A stretch of DNA of 27,520 bases, taken from the IMG/VR virus record IMGVR_UViG_3300047408_000234, positions 1-27,520 of that record; one strand, written 5' to 3'. Under the pieces are notes generated by a model. The model had not been told where the DNA came from. It saw only the letters and a program-made list of their open reading frames with translations, and did no database searches. Positions 8,379 through 17,100 of this stretch are shown piece by piece. The position numbers and the translations under genes were made by a program. Numbering within the stretch: position 1 is the first letter of the stretch; the number at the start of each line of letters is the position of its first letter. This DNA comes from a virus.

Positions 8379-8738
8379 ATGACGGACGAAGTGAACGCGA
8401 CCGCCCCGCAAGATCCGGGGTGGAGCAACTCCCCACCGAACGACGGCATCTCGTCGACCGAACCGCCGCCCGGCGACCGCCCGATGAACGAACCGGGGTG
8501 GAGCAACGATCCCGTCGAACCACCGCCCGCGCCCCCGATCACCGCGACCGGCGCGAGCGCAGGCACGCCGGGCACGTGGACGCCCGACGGCGCCGACCCG
8601 TGCGCGGCGTTCACACAGATGGACACGATCACGGCGTCGCCCGTGACCGCGTGGGCGGCGGGCGAATACGTCGTGCTCGGTGACGCCAGCGAAGCGTATT
8701 GGGGCGGCACCGCGTGGACATCCGGCCGGGCGGTGTAA
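8379..8738 (+). CDS. Small Pro-rich protein with C-terminal beta module (possible head decoration or fibre)
   Basis: A 119-residue protein whose ATG is preceded by GAAAGGACACAGCG. The N-terminal half is Pro/Asn rich and low in complexity, with the element PGWSN repeated twice (near residues 12 and 42). The C-terminal half (from ~GTPGTWTPDG through GEYVVLGDASEAYWGGTAW) is a short beta-type module with the pattern seen in head fibre or decoration proteins encoded beside capsid genes. It lies between the capsid and connector genes. Identity is inferred from composition and position; no specific family is confirmed. Confidence 0.65.
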   Translation: MTDEVNATAPQDPGWSNSPPNDGISSTEPPPGDRPMNEPGWSNDPVEPPPAPPITATGASAGTPGTWTPDGADPCAAFTQMDTITASPVTAWAAGEYVVLGDASEAYWGGTAWTSGRAV

Positions 8739-8744
8739 CGCGCC

Positions 8745-8975
8745 ATGTGGTTGTGGGGGGATCCGGGGCCGTGTCCGGTGGACGACGCGCCGCACACGAC
8801 GTGCACGAGCGCCGACTACGGCGGGCGCATCGTGATCGCACAGCTGCCCGCGCGTGATGCGTCGGGCACGGCGCCGCCGCTCAAAGCGGAGACGATCCAA
8901 GCGACGCTGCCCGCGGGGCAGTTCACCACCGGCACCTATCGAGGCGCGCGGCCCCGGCCGACGCGGAAACCCTGA
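8745..8975 (+). CDS. Small conserved head-region protein
   Basis: A 76-residue protein starting at an ATG six bases after the previous stop and ending in TGATG, which contains the next start. It contains WGDPGPCPVDDAPHTTCTS at residues ~4-22, with two cysteines, then a short beta-like stretch (GGRIVIAQLPARD) and a basic C-terminus. I do not recognise a named family. Its position, between capsid and first connector, and its tight coupling suggest a role in the head or neck. Confidence 0.7.
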   Translation: MWLWGDPGPCPVDDAPHTTCTSADYGGRIVIAQLPARDASGTAPPLKAETIQATLPAGQFTTGTYRGARPRPTRKP

Positions 8976-9580
8976 TGGCGTGGACCACGGTCGCGGCGTT
9001 GCCCGTGCGGGTCGCGAAGACGGCGCCGACCGACGAGCCGCTCACGCTCGACGAGGGGAAGCTGCGCGCGGGCCTCGATTGGGCCGTCGGCGATCCGCGT
9101 GACGCGTTGATGCAGTCGTTCATCGCGGCGGCGCGGCAGTACGTCGAGCAGCGCACCGCACGAGCGATCCCGGCGCAGGCGCATCAACTGTTCTACGACG
9201 GGACCGGGATCGGCGTCGGCACGCTGCTCGCGGTGCCCGGCTCGTCGCAACCGCTCGTCAGCGTCGAGGCCGTCACGAGCACCGACGCCGCGGGCGTCGA
9301 TCACCCGCTCGACCCGGCCGCGTACCTCGTGCAACGCGGGAGCGGCCTCATTCAACTCGTCGGCCCGTTGCCCACCGACGTGCGCGCGCTCGAAGGGTGG
9401 CGCGTCGATGTGACGTGTGGCAGCACCCCGCTCGATCCCGGTCTGTTGCAGGTGATCGGGTTGTTGACGGCGCACTACGCGACGCTCGGCCGCGATCTCG
9501 CGACCCTTACGCCCGCCACTGACATTCCGCACGGGTTCGAAGAGGCGATCGCGCCGTTCGTGCCCGAGGTGATCCCGTGA
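8975..9580 (+). CDS. Head-tail connector protein (gp6-like adaptor)
   Basis: A 201-residue protein with the layout of HK97 gp6 / phiE125 gp8-like adaptor proteins, which form a ring beneath the portal. The pattern is an N-terminal TDEPLTLDEGKLRAGLDW, then a helix DALMQSFIAAARQYVEQRTARA that is the family hallmark, a beta-rich middle (VDHPLDPAAYLVQRGSGLIQ), and a C-terminal helix (PGLLQVIGLLTAHYATLGRD). The start overlaps the preceding stop (TGATG) and the stop overlaps the next GTG start (GTGA). Confidence 0.85.
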   Translation: MAWTTVAALPVRVAKTAPTDEPLTLDEGKLRAGLDWAVGDPRDALMQSFIAAARQYVEQRTARAIPAQAHQLFYDGTGIGVGTLLAVPGSSQPLVSVEAVTSTDAAGVDHPLDPAAYLVQRGSGLIQLVGPLPTDVRALEGWRVDVTCGSTPLDPGLLQVIGLLTAHYATLGRDLATLTPATDIPHGFEEAIAPFVPEVIP

Positions 9581-9927
9581 GCCTGATCGGCCCCGGCGCC
9601 CCGATCTCCGCGCGCATCGACCGCGGGATGTTTCAGAACCCCGGCCCGCCGATCCCGGTGGGTACCGGGTTCGTCCAATCGTGGGTTGATCTCCCGCCCC
9701 CGGCGTTCGCGCGTGTCACGCCCGCGACGAAGGCGGCGGTCGAGCAGATCGCGCAGGGCACCGTCGTGTCGATGGCGACGCACCTCGTGACGATCCCCTA
9801 CCGCACGGGCCTCACCACCAAATCGCGATTCGTGATCGACGGGCGCACGATGAGCGTCCTCGGGATTTACGACGAGGGCGAACGCCACGTCGATCTCGTG
9901 CTCGTGTGCGCCGAGGTCGTCAAGTGA
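9577..9927 (+). CDS. Head closure / head-tail joining protein (SPP1 gp16-like)
   Basis: A 116-residue beta-rich protein starting at a GTG that overlaps the previous stop. The C-terminal half has the pattern of head-tail joining proteins: QGTVVSMATHLVTIPYRTGL, then KSRFVIDGRTMSVLGIYD and RHVDLVLVCAEVV. That corresponds to the small beta-barrel with strands ending in the final VLVCAEV strand. These proteins close the connector channel after packaging. It is third in the connector series, as in HK97-like phages. Confidence 0.8.
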   Translation: MSLIGPGAPISARIDRGMFQNPGPPIPVGTGFVQSWVDLPPPAFARVTPATKAAVEQIAQGTVVSMATHLVTIPYRTGLTTKSRFVIDGRTMSVLGIYDEGERHVDLVLVCAEVVK

Positions 9928-10346
9928 GCGTCGCGATGAAATGGACCGGCCTCGACGAGCAGTACGCGCAGCTGGCGTCGCTCGTCGAGGATCTCACCAC
10001 CGACACCGCGCCCGAGGTCGAGCGCGCCGCCACCGACGCGAAGACGACGATCTACAACGGCTACCCAAAGCGCACGGGCAACCTGCGCGACGGGTTGATC
10101 GTGCAAACGAGGGTCGACGCCTCGGGCGGGGTGGTGAAGGCGGTGGTGATCAACACGTCGCCGCACGCGGCCATGTTCGAGCGCGGCACGCAGGCCCGCC
10201 ACAACGCGATCGGGGCGAACCGCGGCTCGATGCCTGCGAATCCGATCTTCTCGGCGACGCTGATCCGCGAGCGGCGCGGCCTGTACGACGAGGCGATTCC
10301 CAACGTCCTCAAGGCGCACGGCGTGACGGTGGTGGGTCGTGCTTAA
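9924..10346 (+). CDS. Neck/tail completion protein, HK97 gp10-like
   Basis: A 140-residue protein starting at a GTG that overlaps the previous stop by GTGA. Features of the HK97 gp10 family are the amphipathic N-terminal helix (LDEQYAQLASLVEDL), YPKRTGNLRDGLIV, VVINTSPHAAMFERGTQAR and the C-terminal PANPIFSATLIRERRGLYDE. The YxxRTGNLR plus HAxxxERGT combination is distinctive. The family contributes to neck assembly or tail attachment. It overlaps the next gene by eight bases. Confidence 0.88.
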   Translation: MSVAMKWTGLDEQYAQLASLVEDLTTDTAPEVERAATDAKTTIYNGYPKRTGNLRDGLIVQTRVDASGGVVKAVVINTSPHAAMFERGTQARHNAIGANRGSMPANPIFSATLIRERRGLYDEAIPNVLKAHGVTVVGRA

Positions 10347-10788
10347 CGCCGCGACCATCACGATCGCGATCTTGAACGTGTTGCAGGGCGACGCGGCGCT
10401 CGCCGCAGTGCTGCCCGACGGCGCGTGGTTCGCCGAGGCGCCACCGGGATCGACGCGGTTCGTGATCGTGCAGTTGATCTCGGCGTCCAACGTGCCGATG
10501 TTCGGCGGCGTCGCGTTCAAGGATTGCGTCTACCTCGTCGAGGCGCGATCGCTCGACTCGCTCGGCGCCGACGTCAACACCGCGTACGCGCGGATCGTCG
10601 ACCTGTTCACCGACACGCCGCTCGTGATCGACGGCTACGGCACGGCGTTGATCCAGTTCGAAGAGGACATCGAGATGGTCGAGGTCGACGACGTCGATCC
10701 GTCGATTCGGTGGAGCCGGTGCGGTGGGCACCTGCACGTGATGATCGCGGCGAGCACCGAGGGCGCGCCGAAACTTTCAACCCCCTAA
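10339..10788 (+). CDS. Tail terminator / tail completion protein (DUF3168-like)
   Basis: A 149-residue protein with GTG start inside the end of the previous gene. It opens with a helix TITIAILNVLQGDAALAAVL, then GAWFAEAPPGSTRFVIVQLI, LVEARSLDSLGADVNTAYAR and DLFTDTPLVIDGYG. This helix, strand and paired helix order matches DUF3168/gpU-like tail terminators that cap the tail tube and join it to the head. Family assignment is by pattern and by position before the tail tube gene, and is moderately secure. Confidence 0.75.
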   Translation: MLNAATITIAILNVLQGDAALAAVLPDGAWFAEAPPGSTRFVIVQLISASNVPMFGGVAFKDCVYLVEARSLDSLGADVNTAYARIVDLFTDTPLVIDGYGTALIQFEEDIEMVEVDDVDPSIRWSRCGGHLHVMIAASTEGAPKLSTP

Positions 10789-10806
10789 TCCGAGAGGAAC
10801 ACCGAC

Positions 10807-11235
10807 ATGGCAGCACCCGATCGACTGCACGGCAAAAACGGCGCGGTGAAAATGGATCCCACGGGCGTCGGCGGCGCGACCGCGGTCGTCGTCGCGTCGC
10901 TCAACAAATGGGATCTCGACATGGCGAAAGACCATGTGAAGGTCACGTGCTTCGGCGACACGAATCAGGTGTACGTCGACGGCCTGCCCGACATCAAGGG
11001 CACGTACGGCGGGATGTACGACCCCAAAGACGGCCTCGTGATCTTCGATGTCGTGCACGGCACCGTCGCGCCGTTCCTCGAAATGATCCCCGACATGAAC
11101 GATCCGACGCTGTTGTGGTCGGGCAAGGCGCTGATGGACGGCAAGGTCACGGTCGACGCGAACGGCGCGATCACGATCGGCGGATCGTTTGTCGCCAACG
11201 GCCCGTGGATCTTCCCGACCGCCGCGGGCGCCTAG
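10807..11235 (+). CDS. Major tail tube protein
   Basis: A 142-residue protein with a strong ribosome site (GAGAGGAA, 8 bases before ATG). The predicted fold is all-beta: KNGAVKMDPTGVGGATAVVV, LNKWDLDMAKDHVKVTCFGD, KGTYGGMYDPKDGLVIFDVV, then KALMDGKVTVDANGAITIGG and GSFVANGPWIF. This is the pattern of short siphovirus tail tube subunits. It lies between the tail terminator and the assembly chaperones, the expected place. The strong ribosome site fits an abundant structural protein. Confidence 0.82.
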   Translation: MAAPDRLHGKNGAVKMDPTGVGGATAVVVASLNKWDLDMAKDHVKVTCFGDTNQVYVDGLPDIKGTYGGMYDPKDGLVIFDVVHGTVAPFLEMIPDMNDPTLLWSGKALMDGKVTVDANGAITIGGSFVANGPWIFPTAAGA

Positions 11236-11253
11236 ACCACAAGGGGGGCCGCG

Positions 11254-11541
11254 GTGGTAGCGGGCGTCGTCGGGCATATCAAGTGGGGGCCGTACACTGC
11301 CGCCGCGATCAACGGGTATCGCGTCACGCCGACCAACAAGGCGCGCACGTCGTGGTCGCTGCGCGCGACGATCGTACTGGCCGACCCGTTCAAGATGACG
11401 CAGGCGCCGCTGGTGTTCGTCGCGAAACACGCGCGCGGCGAGTGGAAGTTTCCGATCGTCGACATGCCCCGGCGCAAGGACGGCCTCTATCAGGGGCCGT
11501 TCGCCGCGACCGTCGGGGCACCACAAAACATTCTGAGGTAG
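11254..11541 (+). CDS. Small protein between tail tube and tail chaperone, unknown
   Basis: A 95-residue protein from a GTG preceded by AAGGGGGG. It looks beta-rich (HIKWGPYTAAAINGYRVTP, SWSLRATIVLADPF, PLVFVAKHARGEWKFPIVDM) and is basic. I do not recognise a family. Its location between tail tube and G/GT, with only three bases to the next start, suggests a tail-related role. It could be a small tail accessory protein. Confidence 0.65.
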   Translation: MVAGVVGHIKWGPYTAAAINGYRVTPTNKARTSWSLRATIVLADPFKMTQAPLVFVAKHARGEWKFPIVDMPRRKDGLYQGPFAATVGAPQNILR

Positions 11542-11544
11542 CGC

Positions 11545-11916
11545 ATGGGTCGCTGTCGTGTCGTCGCGCCCGAGGTCGTGCGGTTGCCGGTGTCAGAGGG
11601 CGACTTCCTCGACGTGCACAAGGAACTCAATTCGGGGCAGTACGTCGAGATGCTCGGCGCGCTCGTCGATCGGAAACCGTTCGCGAAACCGCTCGCGTAT
11701 CTGGTCGGGTGGTCGTTTGTCGGCCTCGACGGGCAACCGATCCCGTACGACCTCGACCTGCCCGAAGAGGTGCGCCGCTCGACGATCGCCGCGCTCGACA
11801 AAGCGACGATGCGCGAGATCACCGCCGCGCTCGACAAACACGAGGCGACCGAAGAGGCCACGCTGAACGCAAAAAAAAAGACCCCGTCTTCGTCGCTCGT
11901 GTCCTCAGTACCATGA
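11545..11916 (+). CDS. Tail assembly chaperone (G-like), zero-frame product
   Basis: A 123-residue protein, probably the G-type chaperone that binds the tape measure during tail assembly. It is helical (FLDVHKELNSGQYVEMLGAL, RRSTIAALDKATMREITAAL) and ends with a low-complexity tail past an A9 run. Codons 110-112 are AAA AAA AAG, so ribosomes can slip back one base there and enter the downstream frame. Without slipping, translation ends 12 codons later at TGA (11914-11916). Its position between tail tube and tape measure is the universal one for this pair. Confidence 0.85.
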   Translation: MGRCRVVAPEVVRLPVSEGDFLDVHKELNSGQYVEMLGALVDRKPFAKPLAYLVGWSFVGLDGQPIPYDLDLPEEVRRSTIAALDKATMREITAALDKHEATEEATLNAKKKTPSSSLVSSVP

Positions 11917-12023
11917 ACATCTGCCGCGCGATGAACGGGTGGCGGTACGAGTGGGTCGACACGTTGCCGCGCGCCGTATACGCGGTGATCGTCGACGAAC
12001 TCAATCGGCAAGCGAAGGACTAA
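11545..12023 (+). CDS. Tail assembly chaperone G-T fusion by -1 ribosomal frameshift
   Basis: The predicted fusion is 159 residues: 112 zero-frame codons, then a -1 shift at A-AAA-AAG (11874-11880), rereading the G at 11880, then 47 codons to the TAA ending at 12023. The T part runs DPVFVARVLSTMNICRAMNG, then WRYEWVDTLPRAVYAVIVDE, then LNRQAKD. Its closing YEWVDTLP pattern resembles the second half of tail chaperone pairs. No start codon with a good ribosome site serves the T part alone, and it abuts the tape measure. As in lambda G/GT, the T domain would recruit tail tube protein to the tape measure complex. Confidence 0.85.
11871..11880 (+). promoter_or_regulatory. Programmed -1 frameshift site
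   Basis: Nine A residues followed by G (11871-11880) contain the heptamer A-AAA-AAG in the proper phase of the G frame. This heptamer is one of the most efficient bacterial -1 slippery sequences. It lies 12 codons before the zero-frame stop, and the -1 frame is open to 12023. Confidence 0.85.
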
Positions 12024-12027
12024 CCCG

Positions 12028-14154
12028 ATGGCGATGACCGGCGTGATGCTCGCCGACTTCAGTGCCTTTCGCAAAGAGGCCGACGAGTCATCCGCGTCGC
12101 TGAAGAAAATGGAATCGGGCGCGGACACCGCCGCGACAAAGCTGTCGAAAATCGGCGAAGGCGTCAACATCAAAAGCACGATCAACGATCCGCTCGGCAC
12201 CGCGTCGACGGTGGCGACCGGGTTCGCCGAATCGCTCGGCGCCGTCGGGGTCGCGGCGGCGGCGACGGCGGTGGGCGTCGGCGTGCTCGGCGGCGCGATG
12301 TTCGCGCTCGGAGAGAAATCGGCGAAGGTGATCGCCGAGTTCGACGATCTCGCCGACAAAACCGGGATGAGCGTGCCCGCCCTCTCGCGCCTCTCGAACG
12401 CCGCCGCCGTGGTCGGCGCGGACATGGGGCAGCTGACGAACGTCGTCTTCAAACTGCAACAGGGGATCGGCGAGAACACCGACGCATTCCAAAAGGGCCT
12501 CGCCGCGATGGGCCTGTCGACCGAAACGCTGCGCGCCGAGGGGCCGGATCGCTATCTGGAAACGGTGGCCGCGGGCCTCAAATCGATCGAGGATCCGGCC
12601 GCGCGCGCCGCGGCGGGCACCGCCGTCCTCGGCCGCGGCTATCGCGACGTCGCCGCCGCGTTGAACGACCTCGCCACCGGGTACGAAAAAACCGCCGCCA
12701 TCGAACCGTTCACCACCAAACAAGCGGCCGACGCCGAGGCGTTCCTGTTCCAGATCAACGCGTTGAAGGTGCAAGTGTCGGCGCTCGGCGTCGCGATCGG
12801 GGGCGAATTGATCGGCCCGCTGTCGACGATGGTGGGGTGGATCGAAAAATTGAAAGGGGCGTACGACGCCCTCCCTGATGGCGTGAAGGTGGTGCTCTCG
12901 CCGATGAACCTCGCGAAGGCCGCGTTCAACGAAGCGTCCGCGGCGATCGACGTGTTCACCGGCAAGGCGACCGAACTGCCCACCGTGACCGGCAACGCGG
13001 CGCAGGGCGTCACCGCATGGCACAACGCCACCGCCGCGTTCATCCCGAAAAAAAAGGAACTGACCGACGCGATCGCGTTGGAGAAGGAAACCACCAAGGG
13101 CCTCAACGCCGAAACACAGCGGCAGATCGATATCACCAACGATCTGAACGCGTCCGCGGCCGGGTGGCAGGCGACGCTCGACACGATCGACGGCAAGATC
13201 GTCGAGGGGATCAAGTTCTACCTCTCCGCGGGCGTGTCGCAAGGGGAACTCGCGAAGGCGTACGGCCTCACCGCGCAACAGGTGAAGGCCGTCGCGATCT
13301 CGCTCGACGACTACGCGACGGCCCTCAACGCCACCGCCGACCTCGAAAAGGCGGAACTCGATCGACGCAAAGAGATCAACGCCTTCGATCTCAAAGCGAC
13401 CAACGATCGGGTGCTCGCCGAGTTCCAGAAAAAACAAGCGGCCGAGGCGAGCGAGGCCGCGTTCCTCAAAGCGAATCTCGCCGACGCACAGGCGCAGGAT
13501 GCGATCCAGCAAGGGGTGAAGGCGACCACGAATACGGTGCTCGACGGATTGAAACAACGCGAGATCGCCACCAAGCGGGCGTACGAAGAGGCGGTCAGCG
13601 ACGCGACCGTGTCGGCGGAAAAAATCAAGGCGCTCGGGGTCGATTGGCAAAACGCGCAGGACGCCACGAACGCCGAGATCAAAAAATCCTCGACCGACAC
13701 CGCGGGCGCGGTCGGCGACGCGTTCTCGCTGAACTTCAAACGGTCGGCCAACGAGTTCGAGAACTTCAAGGGCGTCGTCGTCGCGGGCACCGCGGAGATG
13801 ATCGCGGGCGTCTCGGCGTTCCACGACTCGGGCGCGTACGTGCAAATGCAGAAGGACATGCGCGACGCGCAGCGCGCCCGCGGCGGCACCCCGTTCATCG
13901 ACACCGGATTCGCGCCGCCGCCGATTCAAACGCGCGACAGTGGCGGGCCGGTCGTCGCGGGCACGTCGTACCTGATTGGGGGCGGCAAGGCGCCCGAGAT
14001 TTTCACGCCCGGCGCGACCGGGTTCGTGACGCCCAACGCCGTCGGCGGCGTGCACGTGAACAACGTCTTCAACATCGTCGACACTGAAAGCAACATCACC
14101 CGCCGCGTCGCCGACAACATCACCCGCTCGATCATGGCCGCGCAAAAACTCTGA
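12028..14154 (+). CDS. Tail tape measure protein
   Basis: A 708-residue protein that sets tail length and is ejected with DNA. The N-terminal ~50 residues form a charged helix, followed by an Ala/Gly/Val-rich hydrophobic segment around 72-96 (GAVGVAAAATAVGVGVLGGA). Next comes DLADKTGMSVPALSRLSNAA, a motif frequent in tape measure proteins, then long Lys/Glu/Ala-rich helical coiled-coil stretches to ~620. The C-terminus (GGPVVAGTSYLIGGGKAPEI, FTPGATGFVTP, then NITRRVADNITRSI) is the common tape measure tail. At roughly 0.15 nm per residue the tail would be about 100 nm, by family rule. The stop overlaps the next ATG. Confidence 0.93.
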   Translation: MAMTGVMLADFSAFRKEADESSASLKKMESGADTAATKLSKIGEGVNIKSTINDPLGTASTVATGFAESLGAVGVAAAATAVGVGVLGGAMFALGEKSAKVIAEFDDLADKTGMSVPALSRLSNAAAVVGADMGQLTNVVFKLQQGIGENTDAFQKGLAAMGLSTETLRAEGPDRYLETVAAGLKSIEDPAARAAAGTAVLGRGYRDVAAALNDLATGYEKTAAIEPFTTKQAADAEAFLFQINALKVQVSALGVAIGGELIGPLSTMVGWIEKLKGAYDALPDGVKVVLSPMNLAKAAFNEASAAIDVFTGKATELPTVTGNAAQGVTAWHNATAAFIPKKKELTDAIALEKETTKGLNAETQRQIDITNDLNASAAGWQATLDTIDGKIVEGIKFYLSAGVSQGELAKAYGLTAQQVKAVAISLDDYATALNATADLEKAELDRRKEINAFDLKATNDRVLAEFQKKQAAEASEAAFLKANLADAQAQDAIQQGVKATTNTVLDGLKQREIATKRAYEEAVSDATVSAEKIKALGVDWQNAQDATNAEIKKSSTDTAGAVGDAFSLNFKRSANEFENFKGVVVAGTAEMIAGVSAFHDSGAYVQMQKDMRDAQRARGGTPFIDTGFAPPPIQTRDSGGPVVAGTSYLIGGGKAPEIFTPGATGFVTPNAVGGVHVNNVFNIVDTESNITRRVADNITRSIMAAQKL

Positions 14155-17100
14155 TGCCGTACCAACCCTGCATCCTTGGCACGGCGCGGCTCAATAACTT
14201 CCGCCTCGCCTTCTACGATCAGATGTTCACGGCGGGCATCATCGTCGCCGGGCAACAGGTGCGCGCGCGCGTCAGCGGCCTGACGATCCGCGACGTGATC
14301 AACGACGCGCCGAACACCTGCTCGATCACGTTCGACGGCGTCGCCGCGCCGCAGGCCGAGCAAGCGATCCGCATCACGATCAACGCGCGCGATCCGCGGT
14401 TGCTGTTCAACGGCGCGCTGCAAACGGTCGATAGCAGTTACGAGGGCAAGCCGGAAAATATCTGTTACCCGTGCACCGCGGTCGACGACACCGCGCGCGC
14501 GAACCGGCGCCGCCCGTTCGGCCAGTGGACGACGGTGTCGGCGACGTCGTACGCGCTGCAACTGATCCAACAGTTCGCGTCGGGGTTCTCGACCGCGGGC
14601 GTGCAAGCGGGCCTGCCCCCGGTGACGGTGATCCTCGACGGCACCGAGGGGATGTCGGGCGCGCTCGCGCAGGGCGCGCAGGCGATCGGCGGGTACTACT
14701 ACTTCGAAGACAACACGCTCTACTTTTTCATCACGCCGCCGCCGCACGACGACCCGGCGCCGATCGTCGGCGGGCCGGGCAACCTGCTCGACGATCCGCC
14801 GATCTCGGTGTCGCGCGATGTGTCGCAGCTGCGCACGCGCCAGTACGGCCGCGCGCACGGCGAGGAACTGCTCGCCGACGTCGGGATCGGCGAAACGATC
14901 ATCCCGGTCACGAACGTCGCCGCGTGGTTCGCGCAACCGGGATCCAGCCTGCGCGCGATCGCGGTGTCGCAACGGTTGCAGTACACCGGGATCCAAGCGG
15001 GCGGCAACGGGTCGCTCGTCGGCCCCGGCGCCGCGCCCGGCAACCCGCCCGCGGTCGCGTGCGTGCTCGGGAGCGGCGTGACCTCGGGCCAGCACGCGTA
15101 CGCCTACACGTTCATCACGCCGTCGGGCGAAACCCTCCCATCACCGCTCGGCCCGGTCGCGGTCGGCCTGATGTCGGGGCCGACGAACGCGCCGACACCG
15201 GGCACGCCGACGCCCGGCGCGGGGCCGGATAGCGGCGCGCACGCGTACGGCGTCACGTTCCTCACCGCGGGCGGCGAAACCGCCGTCGGCCCGGCGAGCG
15301 CGGTGGTGACGACCGGCGACGGCACGGTACCCGCGCCGACGAGCGCGCCGCATCCCGGCACGCCCTCGTTCGGCAGCACCGGCCCCGATCCGGGGAGCCA
15401 CGTGTACGCGACGACGTTTGTGGGCGCGTACGGCGAGACGTTGCCGGGGCCGACGAGCGCGGCGGTGGTGACGGGCCTCGCGCCGATCCCCGTTCCGGCG
15501 ACGGCGCCGACACCGGGCACGCCGATCGCGGGTGATGGCGCGCCCGCCTTTCCGCACCAGTACGGCGTGACCTTTTTGACGGCGACCGGCGAAACCACCA
15601 TCGGCCCCCTGAGCGCACCGGTCACGACGAGCGATTCCGGCCCGGTGATCCCCCCGGCGACGGCGCCGACGTTGGTCGAGGTGCCGGGATCGATCGCGTG
15701 GGCGCAAGGCGACAAGGTGCAGATCGGCGTCACGTTCGTCACGGCGGCGGGCGAGACGACGGTGGGGCCGCTCGGCTCGGTGACGATCACGCGCCCGACC
15801 GGCACGAGTGCGATCAACGTCAGCAACATTCCCATCGGGCCACCCGGCACCACGGCCCGGCGCCTCTATCGCATCGGCGTCGTGGGCACGAACCCCACCG
15901 GCCAAATCTTTGTCGTCGCCCTCGCCGACAACGCCTCGACCACGATCAACAACCTGCAAGCCGGATCGTTGTTCAGTAGCAGCGGGCAGGTCGGCCCGCC
16001 CTCGAACACCGCGGGCACGACGCCGTATCGCACCGTGCTGCTCACGGCGATCCCGCTCGGCCCCACGGGCACGACGGGCCGCTGTATCTATCGCAACATC
16101 TCGGCGTCGATGCGCCTGTTGATCTTCATCGGCGACAACACCACGACGACGTTCCTCGACAACAAAACCGATCCCGCGCTCGGCGGCACACCGCCGCCGA
16201 CGAACGCCGCGCAGGCGCCCGCGCAGATCGTCGCCGTCACGACGATCCAGACCGGCCCCGCGGGCACGACGGGCCGGAAGTTGTATCGCACGACCGCGGG
16301 CGGGGCGACGCTGAAGTTGCTGGCGACTCTCGGCGACAACAGCACCACGAGTTTCAACGACACGTTCGCGGACGCGGCGCTCGGCGCCACCGCGCCCACC
16401 GTCGGCGCGACGTCGCCGATCCACATCGTGCCGTTGACGGCGATCCCGCTCGGCCCGAGCGGCACGACGAGCCGGAACATTTACCGCACCGCGGCGGGCG
16501 GATCGCAGCTGCGCTTCCTCGCGACGCTCGGCGACAACACGACCACCACGTTCACCGACACGACGATCGACGCGGGCCTCGGGGCCAACGCGCCCACGGT
16601 CGGCACGGCCCCGGCGAACATGGTGGCGATCACCGGGATCGTGGTCGGCGCCGCCCCGACGACACAGCGGAAACTCTATCGCACCGCGGCGGGCGCCTCA
16701 CAACTCAAACTGCTCGCTACCCTCGCCGACAACAGCACGACGGCCTTTAACGACACGATCGCGGATGCGACGCTCGGCGCCAACGCCCCGACGGCCGACA
16801 CCTCGGGCCTCTCGCAACCGAGCGGGCAGGTGCTCGCCGGATCGACGTCGCTGATTGTCGCGAGCGCGGCCACGTTCCCCGCGAGCGGATGGGCGTTGAT
16901 CGGATCGCTCGTCGTCGCCCGCTACACCGGCATCGCGGGCAACTCGCTTACCGGCATCCCCGCCAGCGGCCCCGGCTCGATTACGACGACGGTCATTTGG
17001 GGCACGCAAGTATTGCCCGCGCCGTCGCTCGTCGGCGTCACCGGCATCGCCGCGCCGATCGTGAAGGGCACCCTGATCAATCTGTGGGTGCAGCGCGACG

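Noticed and set aside
7019-8806. Long antisense open frame opposite the capsid gene
   Set aside because: It mirrors the capsid coding region, has Arg/His-rich composition typical of the complement of GC-rich codons, and shows no family features.
12088-14145. Long antisense open frame opposite the tape measure
   Set aside because: Same reason: high GC leaves the complement open. The sense strand has clear tape measure features.
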